A stretch of 64,000 bases of DNA from Sarcomyxa edulis (Eukaryota > Basidiomycota > Agaricomycetes > Agaricales > Mycenaceae). Each line of letters begins with the position of its first letter. Within the stretch, counting starts at the first letter, position 1. A model generated the notes under the pieces. It ran no database searches. It had not been told where the DNA came from and was given only the letters and a program-made list of their open reading frames with translations. The stretch lies in assembly GCA_009761415.1 (NCBI GenBank), contig QUOL01000014.1:868001-932000 (forward strand), written 5' to 3'. The translations under genes were made by a program, and so were the position numbers. Positions 61,827-64,000 of this stretch are shown here, piece by piece.

Positions 61827-64000
61827 TTATGGCCGTCGTCTATGGTTGGAAGGACCAGCAGAGTTTTCTTCGGGTGCAGGACGCTTTGGACGAGTGAATA
61901 AAGGATCAACGTCAGGTGGTAAGGTAGTAGAGCTCACTTTATCTTTGTTAGGCTTGGGGATGAATAAATTAGGACCTGCTTTTGGCCGTTTGACTGATGG
62001 AATCCTCGGTTTTTGGGCTTTGTGGTCATCGCCAGATGGAACGGGGGCTGGAGGTTGGCGTCTTGGAGGGTCCTCATCGTCCGCTCGTCGTTTCAAATTA
62101 TTCCGCTTCTCAGCATTAGTATTGCTCGATATATGCTTTGCTGGCGTCAAGGTCGGGGTTTCCTTGCGAGTGTCCAGTGCACTAGCAGCTGACATCGAAG
62201 GAACCCTATTGACAAGAGCTTTCAATTCGCTTGGGGTAGCTAGGTCTGTCGGAACGGGGTGTGAAGACAAAGGTTTAGATATCTTCGAACTCGGAGGCAA
62301 AGATGGCTGAGGAGCGTTAGATGCAGTGGTGAAATATGAAGAGTCAATCTAGAAAGAGAAAGTCAGAATATTTTTCTTCGACGTCTATAGTCGTACATAC
62401 GTCTGTCATGAATGCGCGCGATCGGGCATCAAGTATGATCTCTTTCCAGGTGTTGTCGCTGCGTTCTAACGTGGCACTATTCCCGAGAATGAAGAGGGAC
62501 GACTTCGCACGAGTAATGGCAACGTTCATCCGTCGAGTATCTTGTTCATAGTCAAAATACGAGCAATCCGTCTGGAAGGAAATAACATACCTGCAACAAA
62601 TCCCACTCTTTCGAGACCTGGACCTGCACGAACGCAAGATAGTATGATGATATCCTTCTCTTGACCTTGAAATCCATCCACAGTATTGAAGTCTACTTTT
62701 TCTCGAATGTCACGACCAAATCGTTGCTCAAAAGCATTTTGAAGAGCGGTGATTTGAGCCCGGTACATCGTCACTACGCCAACTTTACAATCGAAATCGA
62801 AAGCGGAGAATTCCTGGCGAAGTCTTGAGTACAAGGCGACGGCTACCTGACACTCCGCATGATTTCTGACGGAGCGATTAACTTGGTCCTCTATGCCTCG
62901 AGAAACATTGAAGAATCGATAAGTCCCGAACTTGGGATGCGAATGCCAAGGACGTTTGGTTTTGAGATCCATCTCAGGACCATCTTGAAGTCGACCTTGA
63001 TAGAAAATTCGACTCGGAAGCTGGCTGATATCGGGATGCATACGGTATTGAATACTTGAGTAGGTCATGAGCATCCAAAGCATGACATGAGCAAAATTGT
63101 CGACTTGCCTCAAGAGATGCACGGCATCTGGTCTGTTTTTTTGAAGACGCACAAAGAGAGATTGGTTATATTGGTATTGGGAGGCCTATACAGATGGATG
63201 GTCAGATAACTCCACCCCACGGGAAGAGAAAACAACAAACCTCTTGCGATATGACTGTGGGCGGAAGTTGCTGGGGATCTGAGAGATAATGTCAAGCTAC
63301 CGCCGCGGACGGAATTGTCTCAGACGCAAACGCACCACCGACCATGATGCATCGCCTGCACTGATACTTCAGAGGAATCAAGGAGCTGAGTTCTATAGCT
63401 TGTGCGGCTTCATCGATAATGACCATCTCGAATTCGAATTGCGAAAGAATATCATGCCCAGCACCAGACAAGGTACTGCAAATGACATCGGCTTCACTCA
63501 GGACCTCAACCCGAAATTTGCGGCGAGTAGCATCGAGGTTACGAGACTCCGACTTTTGTTTGTCTTTGAGTCGGTCAAATTGTTGCGTCAAGGCCATTCT
63601 TCTGGCATTGAGTCTGCTAATATCATCCAGTAACTTGGCCGACCTTGTAGCGTTATCGTGAAGCGCGGATAACTCCTCATACGTCTTTTGCCTCTGCGTT
63701 CTGACAGTGTTAAGTTCGTTCCGGAGTGCTGCTATCTCGTTGGTAGTGTCCTTTGGGGGTAAGTGCCCGTTGAGTTTCTCTTCGACCAGATTGTCCAAGG
63801 ATATGTCCTTCACGCTTGTGTTGACCGACTTCTCCGCACCTACACGAACGACTTTGAACTGTTTCTGAGACCCGCGGAATTCCTGTTTGATACGACTAGC
63901 TACTTCGTCAATGGCTGCATTACTCGGAGCACAGATGAGGATTTTCTTGCAAGGTCGTTTCTCTGCTGGGGGAGCACTCCGTCCAGGATGTATGGCTACC
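61827..64000 (-). CDS. SEN1: Sen1 helicase, C-terminal part, cut by the right edge
   Basis: The gene enters from the right edge at ILICAPSNAAIDEVASRIK, just after where motif I should be. It continues through a coiled prong-like insert (NTVRTQRQKTYEELSALHDN), IDEAAQAIE (motif II), DPQQLPPTVISQE (III), IQYRMHPDIS (IV), VDGFQGQEKDIIILSCVR (V) and RMNVAITRAKSSLFI (VI). The C-terminal ~170 residues are a basic, Pro-rich tail. Several GT-AG introns interrupt it. Sen1 is the superfamily 1 RNA/DNA helicase that terminates non-coding transcription and resolves R-loops. The N-terminal domain and Walker A are outside the window. Confidence 0.93.

Overview
The window is nuclear DNA from a filamentous basidiomycete, most likely an Agaricomycete. 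Genes are dense and cut by many 50-70 bp GT-AG introns (a few GC-AG). Fungal housekeeping genes sit beside Agaricomycete-type F-box genes and Ty3/gypsy debris. The species cannot be told from sequence alone.

Layout. (1) 1-1513: an unrecognised Ser/Pro-rich reading frame on the minus strand, running off the left edge. (2) 2003-16393: a dead Ty3/gypsy element split by a second, much younger LTR element. The younger element (2123-13830, 11.7 kb) has two 1748-bp direct terminal repeats that look identical by eye, TG...CA ends and a 4-bp ACGC target duplication inside the RNase H frame of its host. It has no gag-pol. It carries at least six plus-strand genes with introns: five tandem members (A-E) of an unrecognised protein family sharing one phase-0 intron position, each with its own TATA box, and one larger gene (F) with a Zn(II)2Cys6-type cysteine cluster. 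A purine tract next to the left repeat and a TGG-type primer site next to the right repeat, both read on the minus strand, suggest that the retroelement itself runs on the minus strand. The cargo would then be antisense to the genomic RNA, which would explain why its introns survive. This nested element is the most novel object here.

(3) 17-18.3 kb: an FHA-domain SNIP1/Pml1 splicing factor. (4) 18.8-25.6 kb: two paralogous C2H2-like proteins (ZF3, ZF1) around an F-box gene. (5) 27.7-45.3 kb: a possible orphan gene, then nitronate monooxygenase, PrxQ-type peroxiredoxin, Tim9, DAHP synthase, an MBL-fold hydrolase, sterol glucosyltransferase Atg26, Mon1 and mitoribosomal mS41. (6) 46.2-50.5 kb: an inverted second copy of the convergent F-box/ZF pair. 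(7) 50.6-64 kb: an Scm3/HJURP-like protein, a CCHC zinc-knuckle SR-like protein, an F-box relic, V-ATPase subunit c, DEAH helicase Ecm16/Dhr1 and the C-terminal part of Sen1, cut by the right edge.

The housekeeping genes serve separate processes: splicing, mitochondrial import and translation, aromatic amino acid synthesis, membrane traffic, ribosome biogenesis and transcription termination. They are arranged as divergent or convergent neighbours, not as a pathway cluster. The lineage-specific parts are the F-box/ZF duplications and the cargo-bearing LTR element. Exon coordinates were worked out by hand from splice signals and frame; most were checked for a multiple-of-three total. Homology calls come from recognition of motifs, not from searches.
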